Source: Sycobia sp. Sy_11 (lineage: Eukaryota; Arthropoda; Insecta; Hymenoptera; Epichrysomallidae). From it: DNA of 64,000 nt. Position numbers and translations under genes: made by a program. The DNA lies in the NCBI GenBank assembly GCA_018907035.1, contig JACCIC010000348.1, forward strand, positions 154,983-218,982, read 5' to 3'. Positions within the stretch are counted from its first letter, which is position 1. Each line of letters opens with the position of its first letter. Below are positions 32,726-44,778 of the stretch, one piece after another. The notes beneath the pieces were generated by a model, which worked only from the letters and a program-made list of their open reading frames with translations, searched no databases and was not told the DNA's origin.

Positions 32726-33575
32726 GGACAGGTGAAATCTCGTTAAACCAAACTTGCATAGGTGCGTTGGAAAAAGGAGGACGAAGCGAATCGAACAGTG
32801 TCCTTGCTTTTTTCCGCCGTTTACCCGTCGAAAAGTTAGTAACCGAAGACTAGCGTCGTAGGAGCCAACGCTCCAGGGGACTTTGTCTCTGGCGTACTCG
32901 GTCGACGGTGGGAGTACACCACTATCCCGCTTCGTTCGACGCGAAATCGAACGGAGGATACGAAATATATATCTCCAAATCGCCCGCGCGAGCTCGAACT
33001 CGATGCACGTAGAGTCTTCGTACTCGTGCCGAGGTATCGATGCTCGGTCGTCGGACGGCAAACAGGCTATCTGTATACGGGTTGCTCAGTTATGCTAAAA
33101 CAAAGGTCGCTCAGTTATGCTGTGTTGCACATAAACATTCCCGGCCGCACTTAGCTTACGCTTTATCGGCTGGTTGTGCTCCAGAGCTTTTCATTTTCCT
33201 GATCTTTTCTTTTGGTGCCAGATCTGTACATCACTGCGACTTTTGTGGACCTACAGTTTATAGTGGGTTCCGAACCACTTATTGCACCTTATTCCAGACT
33301 AGAGTTGCAGCAACCAGTGTAAATGCTGGTTGTTCTTAATTGCTAATGTTTATTGCACTTTGCAGACCAGTGTATAGTGCTGGTTTGCAGGTTTAGGAAA
33401 AATTATATATATATATATATGTGTGTATGCTTATATTGTTGCCATATGTACAGTTTTGTGGACCGGTGTATGGCGCCGATCCACTATGATATATGATTGC
33501 TTTTGTATAAATTTTTGTCTATAGATCCTCTTTGTATATATTTATTTATCTTTCAACTGCCAGATCCCTACCTAC
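32726..33575. other. Array flank and probable 3'UTR of a degraded element
   Basis: No convincing gene. A GC-richer part (32726-33150) adjoins the array break. A later part has three short imperfect hairpins and a short (AT)n tract at 33405-33421. On the minus strand the higher half follows the stop of the RT relic at 33576 and is probably its 3'UTR. Confidence 0.5.
33313..33482. repeat. Three related hairpin motifs
   Basis: AACCAGTGTAAATGCTGGTT (33313-33333), ACCAGTGTATAGTGCTGGTT (about 33366-33386) and ACCGGTGTATGGCGCCGAT (about 33461-33480) are variants of one inverted repeat at uneven spacing. The third has compensating changes in part of its stem. Confidence 0.5.
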
Positions 33576-34770
33576 CTATTCAGGTTCCTCTACTGGCTCT
33601 TCTTCAAGTATTTGTTCTATCACTTCGAGAGACTCCTTTGTTTGTAGGAGTTCTCTCGCCAGTCTTTCGAAAGCCTTATAATTTTCTTGACTCAATAGAG
33701 TCTTGACCTCAATAGAGGTGTTATTTTCTCTTAGGAACCTGATCCTAATTTCCTGATATTTCGGACAGACGGTCAGGACGTGCTCAGACGTATCCACCCC
33801 CCCCCCCACATGAGCATGTATCATCCTCTCTCAGATGAAATCGAGGGAGGTATGACTTAAAGTCCTCATGCCCAGTGAGGAACTGAATTAGCCATCGCGA
33901 TGGTCTGATCCAGTCTGCCTTCAGCCTATCTCTGACATTAGGTTGATATGAATATGTCAGCCTACCTTTTGTCGAGTTATTCCAGATCTGTTGCCAGTCA
34001 TCAAGATATCTTTCTGATATCTCTCTTGCGGCACGACGTTGGTCCTCAGCTGACGCTGCATTTTTACGGTTTGCGTATAGCTCCACCCTACGCTTTAATT
34101 CCAGCTGGATGGGGAGTTTTCCCGCAATCACAGCTAGAGCGTTTGTTGGAGTGGTTCTGTATGCACCGGTGACTCTAATGAGCGCGTGTCTTTGAGAATT
34201 TCTCAACCATGCGTTTCGATTCAGGACACATCAAGTCATGCCAACCTGTCGCTGCGTAGGTAGCGATAGGTGTGAGCAGCCCAGTGTAGATAGTACTAAG
34301 CGCCTTAAATTTAAGGCCTCATTCCCATCTCGGCAGGCGTCCAATCCGATCGAACATTTCCGAACATTTGGACTGTATTGCTTTCAAGTGGCATCCGACT
34401 TTATGATGTTCGCCGAAGTGGACTCCAAGGTATCGTACGCTTTCTAATCTCTTCATCCTCGAGCTGCCGACCACAATGTGGGGGGGGGGGGCTTTGGATG
34501 AAGGTGGCCTCTCAAAATGAACATTCCAGACTTTGGAGAGGCCAGCCTCATTTTATTGAGGCGACACCAGGATTCCACTTCTTCAATGTAACTCTGGCCT
34601 TTTCTCTCGATCTCCTTACGCGAGTCTCCCTCCATCAGGAGTGCAATGTCGTCTGCGTAGGCGATGACTTCACACCCTAGTCCTGAGAGCTGCCAAAGAA
34701 GGGGATCAAGAACTAGGTTCCACAGAGTTGGGCACAGTACGGATACTTGCGGACATCGGCAGCCTCCTCC
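33576..34770 (-). pseudogene. R1-clade ORF2 fragment (RT palm to C-terminus), degraded
   Basis: On the minus strand it opens inside the RT at a CPQVSVLCPTLWNL-type motif (about 34760), with the active site YADD near 34650, followed by a thumb fragment (34635-34453). A post-RT region (34206-33784) ends TCSCGG, and the zinc motif continues in another frame as EHVLTVCPKY to a stop at 33576. The frames are broken around a C/G homopolymer near 33798-33808 and in the 34206-34460 interval. It belongs to a family different from the array element. Confidence 0.75.
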
Positions 34771-36690
34771 TTAACCTGTAGTGGGCAGCTAATTTCAGAT
34801 ATTCCAGGTCCCACGGAAGCAACCCAGCTGTTACCTGCATTGCCTCCGTAGAGACTGTTCTACATACGTTCGTGGTCGCGTAGACGACGTGCCTCTGGCA
34901 TCTATTCACTTCCTCCCTCATCTTTACTAGTCCGAGCTCCCCGGACCAAATACTCGCTGCATATAGCACCCTCGGCTCGATCATGCCCTTTACCAGTATC
35001 CTCACAACCCGCCTCTTCAATCCCCAATCCTTCCTTAACACACCCTCCTCATTCTCTCCACGCTCTTTATGATCCTTTCCCTCATCCCCAGTATATGTTC
35101 TCTGTATCCCATGTCCGTGGATATTCGTACCCCTAAGTATCTTACGCTCTCCACAAATTTTAGTCGACTCGTATCTTCCTCATGCAGCCTCACATGCACC
35201 CTCCTGTTGGCCATTTGTAAACCCCCCTTTAGTATCATACACACTGCTTTTTTTTCTTCTGAGACTTGGACTCCGGCGATGGCCCCCCATTCAAATACCC
35301 TCCTCATTGTGCATGCTATTCTTTCGTCCAACTCGTTTCTCCTTTCCCCCCCAACCAGTACCAATACGTCGTCGGCATACGCCATTACTTTCACGCCTGC
35401 CGAACGTAATTCGTTTAGGAGGGTATTCAGCGCCAGGTTCCAAAGTGCGGGGCCCGCAATGGAACCCTGCGGGCAACCCCTCCTCACATCACTACGCACT
35501 ATGTTCATACCACTACTCATACATACCCGTCTATCCCTAAAATAATCCCCCTATAGCTCTCCACTCTCTCCACCTCAACTCCCTCGTATCTGCCTCCTCT
35601 CTCCTCGCCCTCTGATATGCCCTCCTCCTGGTTTTTACTTCCTTTCTCGTTTCCTCCAGCGCCTCGTTCGACCATACCACCCCCTGCTCTTCCTTGTTCT
35701 CCTCGTCCTTATTCGATCCATGTACAGGTCGCTTGCTTTCGCGATCCACCCGTGCCTGGTGTCCACTCTCTCTCTCTGGCCCCCATCTCAAGATATCGGT
35801 GAAGGGGCATCTCGAAGGCGAAGACGTTTACGTAGCACTCATATTTGTTCCAGTCGCACCCGCCCTCACGCCACCTGACGACGCTATCCCCCAGCTCCTC
35901 ATCCCCATTCGCCATTCGTGCGTGAATCCCTGGCCTCTGTAGAGAGTGACGTCAATGTCGCTCTCCCCAGAGCTCCGCTGAACGTGTAGGCAGGCGAGGG
36001 CACGTTGACTACTGTCATGCCCTTTCTTACTACCCATTCGTCGAGCGCCTCGCCCCTCCGTACGCTACGCCAGTTCCGCGCCTGGTTCTTACTGAACCAG
36101 AGCGCGGACGTGGCATTCGCGTCCAGCGAGACGAGGACGCTCCTTCCCTGTGTTATCCTACATATCTCGTCTAGGTATTGGATGCCATCATCCACACACT
36201 CATTCACCCCGCAGTAGAGGGAGACTACGTATAGCCCCCCCTCCATACTATCATTCAGCCAAACACACACTCCATCTTTAAATTCACACTCATTCACTCG
36301 AATACATTCCTACTTGGCATCCAACACCGAGACACAGGCCCTCCCCGAGCTGAAGATGAAGTTCTTTACCCCAATGGGCAGTCCGCAGACCCTTCCGGCG
36401 TGTATGTAGGGCTCCTGGAAGAGGGCAACCCCTATGTCTTCTTTCAGGATATATTCCCCTATTTCACACATGACTAAATAAGAGTGCATGCAGTTAAGCT
36501 GCAGCACTCTCAATTCTACCCTCCCATTCCCATCCCTGTTCCTTCTTTCATGCACCCTACCCCCCCCCGTTATTGCACCGTCCCGGTGCCCAATTGCACT
36601 ATCCCTGTTTCGCCTTTCATGCACCCTGCCCTCCCCCGTTATTGCACCGTCCTGATCCCCTATTTCACAATCCCTTACGTTACTATCCAT
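34771..36690 (-). pseudogene. Second R1-clade ORF2: endonuclease plus partial RT, broken
   Basis: The N-terminal endonuclease is recognisable (LQLNCMHSYL, FQEPYIHAG, DANATSALW, then SDIDVTLYRG in a shifted frame) at 36690-35709. A WSNEALEE linker (35791-35537) then jumps directly to an RT palm (RRGCPQGSIAGP, YADDVLVL; 35520-35035) and thumb (35041 to about 34775), so the RT fingers are deleted near 35530. A stop lies at 36310 and frameshifts lie near 36030 and 35900. At about 34770 it is joined to the RT of a different element. Confidence 0.75.
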
Positions 36691-38256
36691 TGCCGCACCT
36701 CTGTCTCAATAGCTTTATCCTAAACGGGTACTCCGGGTAATCCGGCGACATGGCCGAGTGACCCGAGGGCTGCCGTCTTGCCCTGCAGTTCGGGCAGTTC
36801 TGCGGGCCCCTACACGTAGCCGCCAGGTGGCCTGGGTTCCCAATTCTCCAACACAGCCTATGTTTTTTACAGTCTTTGACTGCGTGCCCGTAACCGGCAT
36901 ATCCATAACATCTGGGCACATAATCCCACTCTCGGATGCGGTACGAGCACCATCCCACATATACGCGTCCCTCCTTTAGTCTTTCAATCTCCTTCTCCAC
37001 TCATTTGGCATTTGTAGTATTACGTTACCGCACTTTGCTCCTCCTTTAACTATCCTCCTCACCACTTTCGCCTTCCTCTCCCATTCCTCCCCACTGACCG
37101 TTTCCCTCATGTTCTTCTTATAGACTCCTGACAGGAGGTACTCGTCCGACATTTCTATCGGTACGTCGTAGATGACCGCCCTGGGGTCCAGACGCTTTGG
37201 CTCCTCGGCGCTGATACCGGTCTCAGCGAGCCCAATATGTCGCACGAGGTGCCTCCGGTCTACATCCCTGGGGGTCTCTACAACGACTCCACCACACTTG
37301 GCTGGTCTGACATTCTTGATTCTAAGCCCCTCTCCTGTGCCTAATTCCTAATTCACTCGACGCTTGATCTCCATCGCAGTTACGTCCTCATTTCTTCCTT
37401 TTAATACTATTGCATAAGATTTTTTCCCTTCTCCCCCTCTGCCGTCAACTGCTCCCATCTCCATACCATCTCCTCTATTCATCTCATCCATCTTCTCTTT
37501 TTTTCCTTCATTTCCTCTTGTAACTCCTTGCTTGATCTCCTCACGACCTCCACTACCCTCCCGACATCAGCACAAACCACTACAACTTCGTAATCCCTTC
37601 CAACGCCTGTATTCTTCCTTCAAGTCGGGCGTTCTACGTCACGAGGCCCTGAATTATGTCTTCATAGCCCGCTAACATTTCGATCGCGGAGTTGGCTACG
37701 TGCTTGGGGACTTTGTTTGTGTCGCTGAGTAGCACCCCCCGGATATTTTTGGCTATTTCCCGGCAGCGCCCTATTGGGTTCGAGAAGGTGAGCTGGTGCC
37801 CCTCCTTCTTTATTTTTGTCAAGTCCCTGGCTATTTTTCACACACAACATACACATCTTTACATCCCCCCTTAATTCTATCACGCCCCATTCTACAGCTG
37901 TACTGCTGCTCGGCGGCAGCCTCACCATTACTCCCAGCATCCCCTCGTTCATTGTCCTTACCCTCGGCCCTCGCTTCCTTCTCTCTCACCCACTGCCTTC
38001 TTTACTCCCTCCTCTTTAGTTCCTTCGCCTTATTCTGTATCTTCTTTTTCTCTTTCTCCGTCTCACTTTCCCACCATTCCGCCGAGCTCTCATGGCTCTC
38101 GCCCGGCGAGCGGGACCGTGAGCGCCTGTTTGAACTGGTCTCCCCGCTCGTCATTCGCTCCTCCTCTCTCAGCATTTCTCTGTTCGATCTTTTATTTCTG
38201 TGTTTGTTTTTCGGCATCTGATTCTTACTTCCCCCGCCTCGCGAGCGAGGGGCCAA
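36683..38256 (-). pseudogene. ORF1 (Gag-like) of the second R1-clade relic
   Basis: Begins at 38256 with a basic Arg/Ser-rich segment (MAPRSRGGG, NRRSRSRSPGE). Frameshifts lie between 38000 and 37250. The later part has AVIYDVPIEM (about 37180) and zinc-knuckle relics CYGYAGYGHAVKDC and CWRIGNPGHLAATC in 37000-36683. In both knuckles the second cysteine of CX2C is replaced (Y, I), so zinc binding is probably lost. It overlaps the ORF2 start by a few bases, as in the array element. Confidence 0.75.
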
Positions 38257-39400
38257 ACGAGGGAAAAACTCCCTCGTCTGGCACTAGGGGGCCTGCGTAT
38301 TAAGTGAACAACGGTCTCAAAAAGTCAAGGCCGCTAGAGACTCGTGTCCGCCGAGCCACTCATCCATTCGTCGCGCGCCATAACTTTGGGTTCGGGGAAC
38401 TCTTTAGAAGGCCCCATCTCCTCGATTTTATAGAGGTACGGGTCCTCGCGACCAGGCGGTGAAGCCAAGTCCCCGGTTAACTCCGATTCCTCTAACCCCG
38501 TCACGCAACCACGGGGCTACGTCAGAACCAGAGGCATTACGGTATTAGGGGGGCGGTCAGCGTTCTACCGTCCCCGGCTCAGGCACCCCGGGATCGCCAA
38601 TCCCGTACAGTGAGTGCAGGGCAACCATTCCCCCTGGTTAGGTAGGTAGGTAGGGACATTGTGTATCCGTGGATTTAATATGCAGTACCTACCAATTGGC
38701 CTACCTACACAGCTCCCATGGGCGCGGGATCGGGATAAACCCGATCAGCGCGTTAGATGAGAGAACATTTGGCCTCACATTCAACTACGGAATTGCCTCA
38801 GGGGCACGAGCACCCCATCACCCTCTCCGTGGGAGGCGAGGCCCTTCTAAACCTCTAGCGGCTATGCAGGACCGGCACCCGAGTTCGATTGAGTGCAACT
38901 CACACACCGGGTCGCCTACTGAACAGCGGCCACACCGCTCCCTTTCGGCCGAAGCCTACAAAGCAGCAATGGCACGACCACCGTCGTTCGACGTCCCTTG
39001 CCCGCGTGAACTTGGGCTATCAACCACTGCCACTACGAGTCCGACCTCAGTCGATCGGGGCTAGGACGTGTCCCAGGGGCCCCCCGATCCTCATAGTACC
39101 TGTTATAATCCAGGTGGGAGTTCCGTGACGACCCGCCACCGTGCAGATGCACGCCGACAAATCATTTCTACCCAATTCGGAGTGTATCGGCTCCTAGGCT
39201 GGGTGGGCCTATAGCCACCCACTTCCGGCGCGTCGACGCTACACATTACACATTCACATTCACTGTACACACTATACACACTTGCATTCATGCTTGCACG
39301 CATTTATCACTCACACATTCTTTATCGCGGTCATTCACCACATATTCTTACTGTTTTTGCGGGCACGAGGACGGAGCTGGGGATCTTTTCCCTTTCGCGG
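38257..39400 (-). other. 5'UTR region of the second R1-clade relic
   Basis: GC-rich, no long ORF that I can support. It includes a box at 38443-38476 that resembles one upstream of ORF1 of the element at 59.3-64 kb. Its outer end (about 39240-39330) is a CA/CAT-rich simple stretch. The 5' end of the element is not defined. Confidence 0.45.
38443..38476 (-). other. Shared 5'UTR box, copy 1
   Basis: Plus-strand CTCGCGACCAGGCGGTGAAG followed by CCAAGTCCCCGG. The same block, about 28 of 36 positions by eye, occurs at 63333-63369 upstream of another R1-like ORF1. Confidence 0.5.
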
Positions 39401-40090
39401 ACGATGTGCTACTGATGAGTAGCTGCTGTGCAAAATTTCTCTGTTTCTCTGTGGTACCCTGTTATGTTTATATGTATATTTAAATTTATATTTATATTTG
39501 TATTCAAGTCTGGTTTCATTTATTTCATTTATTTCCGTGTTCTATTATGTTCCGTTTTATTTTTATTTTTATTTCTATTTCATTATTCCATTATTCCGAT
39601 TTATGTTTTTATATCCTTTTTGTGCTCGTCTATTCTCATTTCTATTTATCTACAGTTTACTATTACTACGCTGTTATTACTACGCTGTCTAGCGGCCACG
39701 TGTGATGAATGGCCTAATGGGTTGGGGAGGGAGGGGGTGGAGCACTTTGATTTACCTTCGGGCTGTCCCCAGTGCAGTTTTCCGTAATTGCATGCTGTTA
39801 TGTATTACAATGTGTACCTGGGCTGTTTATTCCATCTTTGAATTGTTGTTTTAAATTATTATAAATTATTATTTATTATTATTTTAGTTGTTATTTCAGT
39901 TGTTTTAGTTATTTTAGTTATTTTAGTAATTTTCTCCCCTAATTTGAGTACAAGTTTATCGCCTGAAAGTTTTATTATTTGATTAATTATTTATCTTTAT
40001 ACTTGTTCAATTGTTTATTTAGTTGTTCGGTATATTGTTATTTAAATTGTGTATTTAGACGGCCTATGTTTTGGCAAGACTTTTATCGAC
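39401..40090. other. AT-rich stretch without a gene
   Basis: T- and A-rich low-complexity sequence (repeated TTTATTT/TTTTAGTTATT runs). I see no coding or RNA gene. The last part grades into the satellite. Confidence 0.5.
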
Positions 40091-41795
40091 AGACCGAACA
40101 TGCATCGTTTTTACACGGTGCTGCTCAGTCCGAGTACGGATTTTACACGTAAAACTTTAACTACTGTTGTTTATTATATTTATTCACTATTCTAATGGTT
40201 TATTTTAATTACTGAGATCGTTATTATGTGTCCCATTCACTGGGAAAGCCTATAGTTTAATTAGTTTTTTATGTACTGGACGAACATGCATCGTTCTTAC
40301 ACGGTGCTGCTCAGTTCCGTCTTGTGGTTGGTTGAGAAGTGGATAGGTTTAGGTTTTTCGGGTTTTTTGCGTTGGTCCGTGTTTCCGTCCGTGTTAGTGG
40401 TCTCTATGAGATCTTCGAGGTACCGTGGGTGGCTTGCTGGATGTTGCACTCTTGTGTGGTGTTGTGGCGCGTTCATGTTACCTGTGGTTTGTTCTGTGTG
40501 TTGATTGTTTGTCTCATTGTGTTCTGTATGGCACCTGTGCCTCCTGGTTTTCCCGGGGTTGTCTATGTTGTAGGGTTGGTGCGCGTGTTTGTGTAGTTTC
40601 TTGCGTTGTGCAGGGGGGTTATTGGGGTTATGATGATGGATCTCTATGTGGCACAAGTGGTTCGAGCCTACGGTGTGAAGTTCGGTGTGGATGTAGTTTG
40701 TGACGGGTGTTGATGTTGGGTTCTGTGGACTGTCTGCGTTTTCCCTCCTGTTGTGATGGTTATAGTTACTATTTCCATGTTTTCCGTGGTTGTCTTCGTT
40801 TGATGTCGGGGTGGTTGCCCTGTGGGGGGGGGGGGGTTGGGGTAGTGTGAGGGGGGCTGTTTTGGGGTATGGTTGTGTGCGCAGTGGGCGGTTATCGTCG
40901 GTATTGGGTTGTGCATGATGTGTTTGGGCGGGAGTGTTAATAGTTCGAGGATCCTGTTTCTGTATGGCTTCTATGTCTCGGCGGGCTATTGGCATCCTTG
41001 GTGCTATGGGTGTGGGTTTGCTGGTAGGGCCTGCGTTTGGGGTGTGCGCGTATGGGTGTGATCTAGATCCTATCCTTCCTGTTTTCCCTCCTGCGTCCTG
41101 GTTATGGTTTTTTGTTCTTGTGTTGCGTACGTTATTTTCCTGCGGGTGTAAATTCGCGCCCGGTTGTGTGCTTCTGTTGGGGTCTGGCTGTGTTGTTTTG
41201 TATGATGACGGGTTTCTCGGGGTGCTTACCCCCGCTGGTTGTGCGGGGATGATTGTTATTTTGCGCGTGAAGGTTCTGTCCTCTATTATTCTCACTTTTG
41301 TCCTTACGGGCGTGTCACTTGTGTGTTTTGTATTACTTGCTGGTTTTGTTAGCCTCGTATACAGTGTAGTTTGTGTTGTAGGTGATGTTATGGATATGCT
41401 GGTTGTGTCTGCTTGGTCCGAGTACAGATTGTATACGTCAAACTTTAACTGCTTTTGGTTATTATATTTAAACGCTATTTTAATGGGTTATTTTAGTAAC
41501 TGAGGTATTTATTATGTGTCCTATTCACTAGAAAAGTCTATCGTTTAATTGGTTTTTTATGTACTGGACGAACATGCATCGTTCTTACACGGTGCTGCTC
41601 AGTCCGAGTACGGATTTTACACGTAAAATTTTAACTGCTGTTTTTTATTATATTTATTCACTATCCTAAAGGTTTATTTTAATTACTGAGATGGTTATCA
41701 TGTGTCACATTCACTGGGAAAGCCTATAGTTAAATTAGTTTTTTATGTACTGGACGAACATGCATCGTTTTTACACGGTGCTGCTCCCCGTGTAG
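40090..41795. repeat. Satellite of about 187 bp, interrupted
   Basis: The marker GAACATGCATCGTT followed by ACACGGTGCTGCTCAG recurs at 40096, 40283, 41570 and 41756, a spacing of 186-187 bases. A further monomer part starts at 41417 (TCCGAGTACAG). The monomer body (TTATTATATTTATTCACTAT, GGTTTATTTTAATTACTGAG) is repeated in each. The second monomer is split by a 1.1-kb retroelement fragment at about 40316-41416. Confidence 0.85.
40316..41416 (-). pseudogene. ORF1 fragment of R1-like element 3 inside the satellite
   Basis: A 332-codon minus-strand frame (41295-40297), rich in P, T, N, H and K, matches the ORF1 C-terminal part at about 61355-62543 (shared KITIIPAQPA, TPSSYKTTQP/NPSSYKTTQP, HPQENN, GRIGSR). 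It carries neither the 5' nor the 3' end of the element, which is unusual for a direct retrotransposition product. TCCG appears on both sides and could be a target duplication. Confidence 0.7.
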
Positions 41796-42633
41796 AAATT
41801 TTAAGAACCATCCCTACGTTTATACCGGATTCCGATTAGATTTCATGGAGATTTCCCTGTCTTCGTAAATCTAGACAGAATCCGACCAAAAACCGGCCAG
41901 GAAATCTTGAATATCCTTGTAGCTTTGATTTCATTGGATTTCCCGACCGGAATCCTGAATGTTTTTCTAGCCAAATCACTGAATATGACAATTTAAGGGA
42001 ATTCATTCAAGATTCTCGACTTATATAATATAAAATCGCATTCTTTATTATATAGAAATGTAGCTTTTAAAGAATTATTATCTTCCTTGTACAAATTTTT
42101 ATTGATCAAAAAAATATAAAATTATTAAATTATTTTGAATTTAATTTATTAAATTATTTAAGCCTTATATATTGTGTACATATATATAGTAAAAACTATT
42201 TCAGAAACAAATGGTTATCGTAGCTTTATATCATTAGAATCCATTAAAGTTTTTATTGATGCACGCCTTTTATAAACTATGCGTCCAAATAATTTTATCA
42301 CCATGCATCGAAGCTATTTAGAGGCGCCTGCGTGCAAACATATACAATGCGATCACTCGTGCCTTTTAGAAACATCTGCAACCTAGTATATTGGTTTTCG
42401 ATTATTTACGAACTCCACATTGTCGTTTTTTCGTATGAAGAAATTCTGTAGCTGAGATCTTATATTTTTTGAACGTGACGAATATTTAAGGATGGTTGTC
42501 ATACCGTGAATTCATAGTCTTACAGATTTCTTAACGTGATACAGTATTTAAATCGTCTATATTTGTACTATAGTTTCAGTCATTATAATCAAAGAATAAC
42601 GTAACACTATTAGTTTTTATCATTATAATTACA
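41796..42633. other. Non-coding interval upstream of transposase relic
   Basis: The satellite stops at 41795, and CCCGTGTAGAAATTTT follows. Repeated GGATTTC/GGAATCC-like words lie at 41840-41970, then AT-rich sequence. This may be the terminal region of the DNA transposon, but I could not find a matching inverted end. Confidence 0.4.
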
Positions 42634-44778
42634 ATGAATAATATGAAAGAAATTTCAAAAGACAGAAAGCGAAAATATCGTGCGATTCGAAATGAAGTAT
42701 ATGATGAACTCATGATTGCAGAAAAGAAAAAATATAGTAAGTACAATATTCTAGAATTTAAAAAATTAATTTTTATTTCTGATTTATTTTGTTTATTACA
42801 TGAAAAAATTGGAGACCGATTATACTTTCCAATATCGAACCAACAATAATAATACTTCTGAGAATATTTCAACAATTCAAGAATTTGATTGCGAGAAAGA
42901 CGAGAACCATTCCGATACTCGTACTATAGAACTTGAGTCACTTTATCCGAAATTTGATCATATAACAAACGTAGAAAATCCATCATCATTACATAATGAT
43001 GTATATCTGTGTAACAAAGACGAGATAGAAAAACTACCAGAATGGGCCTTAAAAAATAATATCTATTATTTAGCTATAGATGAATTATTACTTATTTTAC
43101 GAGAAAAATTATTGCCAGAACTTCCGAAAACTGCAAAAACATTTTTAGGTGCTAAATTTAATTATGAAATAAAATCAATCATAAATGATGATCAAGTAAT
43201 TGAATATGCATATTTTGGATTAGCAAAGAATTTAAGCGAATCCATTAATCCAGAACTTCATCAAAATAATAAAATTCTTTTGCAAATAAATGTTGACGGT
43301 ATGTGAATATTTAAATCAAGTAATTCGCAGTTTTGGCCAATTCTTGTCAAAGTTTACAATGATAGTGATCTCTATCAACCGATTATTGCAGGTATATTAT
43401 TAAGTGATGGAAAACCGCATAATCCTGACGAATATCTAAAAGAATTTGTTTTAGATATAAATAATCTACAACAAAATGGCTTAAAAATATATGATATTTT
43501 ATACGAAGTAACAATCATGTGCTTTCTATGCGATACTCCTGCTCGTGCCTTCTTAAAATACGTAAAAGGACATTCAGGCTATGGAACATGTGAAAGATGC
43601 TACTGTAAAGGAGTTAGAGTAGGTAATCGAATGACTTATCCTGATTCTTCATGCAAGGAGCGAACGGATAATTCGTTCCGTAGTTTAGAGTACGAGGATC
43701 ATCATAAAGGAAATACCCCGTTACTCGAAATTTATCCAAGGATAGACATGATAAAATCATTTATTCTAGATTACATGCATTTAGCATGCAACGGAATAAT
43801 GCTAAAATTATTATGGGACTTTTGGATAAATGGCAAAAAACGGAAATGTCGTTTAAGAAATATGCAAGTTAAGGAGATTTCAAGAAGGCTGTTGTGCATA
43901 AAAAAGCATATACCGCAGAAATTTCAAAGGAAACCTAGAACTGTAAGGTGTGCAAAAAGATGGAAGGCTACAGAATTGCGTTTTTTTTATTATATTGTGG
44001 TCCGCTAGTATTATAAAATTTACTTCCAAAACATTTTTATAAACATTTTTTGTTATTGCATGCAGCTTTCCGAATTTTATGCAGCGATCAATATAAATCT
44101 AAATCAAAATATGCTAAAATATATTTAATTAAATTTTTTAAAGCAACAGCAATATTATATGGAAAAAATTCATTGATAATGAATTTTCATAATTTATTGC
44201 ACGTGGCAGATGATGTTACTAACATGAACTGCAACCTAAGTAAAATGAGTTCATTTCCCTTTGAAAATTGTTTGGGTAAATTAAGACGTTTTGTACGAAC
44301 GCCAAACAAGCCTTTAATACAGATTTGTCGTAGACTTCAAGAACAAAGTGAATATTATACTAAAAAAACAACTATTAATCCAGAAACTCTTACTTTTATT
44401 AAAGTAGAAGGAAATACTATTAATAATAATATCGTATTTATAAAAAAATTAATGATTAAAAACTTATTTACCGTTACAACTAATCGACCTGATAATTGTA
44501 TTATTTCAAAAGACAATCAAATTATTTTCATTCAAAAAATATTTTATCATATTGACGATTGCACAAATATAAAAATATCTGGTATTGTATTAGAAAAAAA
44601 ACAAAACACTTTTAATCATCGTTTAAAATCATCCAAATTTAATATTTTTGAAGTATCAAGATCAATGAAAACATTATGTATTTCTACAGATTTGACAAGT
44701 AATAAATTATTATTATTGTCAATGAATTTTTTCAAAAATAAATCTAAAAAACATTATATATTACCACTCTTACATTAA
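42634..44778 (+). pseudogene. Tnp_D/CACTA-like transposase relic
   Basis: Split reading frame with recognisable blocks: LPEWALKNNI...LPKTAKTFLGA (about 43040-43150), the INVDGM-stop-IFKSSNSQFWPIL block (about 43285-43345), CFLCDTPARAFLKYVKGHSGYGTCERC (about 43520-43600), the DYMHLACNGIMLKLL block (about 43770), and the C-terminal LLLHAAFRILC...NFHNLLHVADDV part (44050-44260). These resemble the insect transposase-domain proteins related to CACTA/EnSpm. Lesions: a frame change near 42800-42850, TGA at 43304-43306, a one-T loss in the T run at 43981-43988, and TAA at 44014-44016. Family name from memory; moderate confidence. Confidence 0.65.

Noticed and set aside
32720..33061. Minus-strand ORF at the array flank
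   Set aside because: No similarity recognised and it crosses the array breakpoint; treated as chance.
39240..39330. CA/CAT-rich stretch as a Waldo-type target site
   Set aside because: Waldo-like elements favour such repeats, but the 5' end of the adjacent relic is not defined, so the link cannot be supported.
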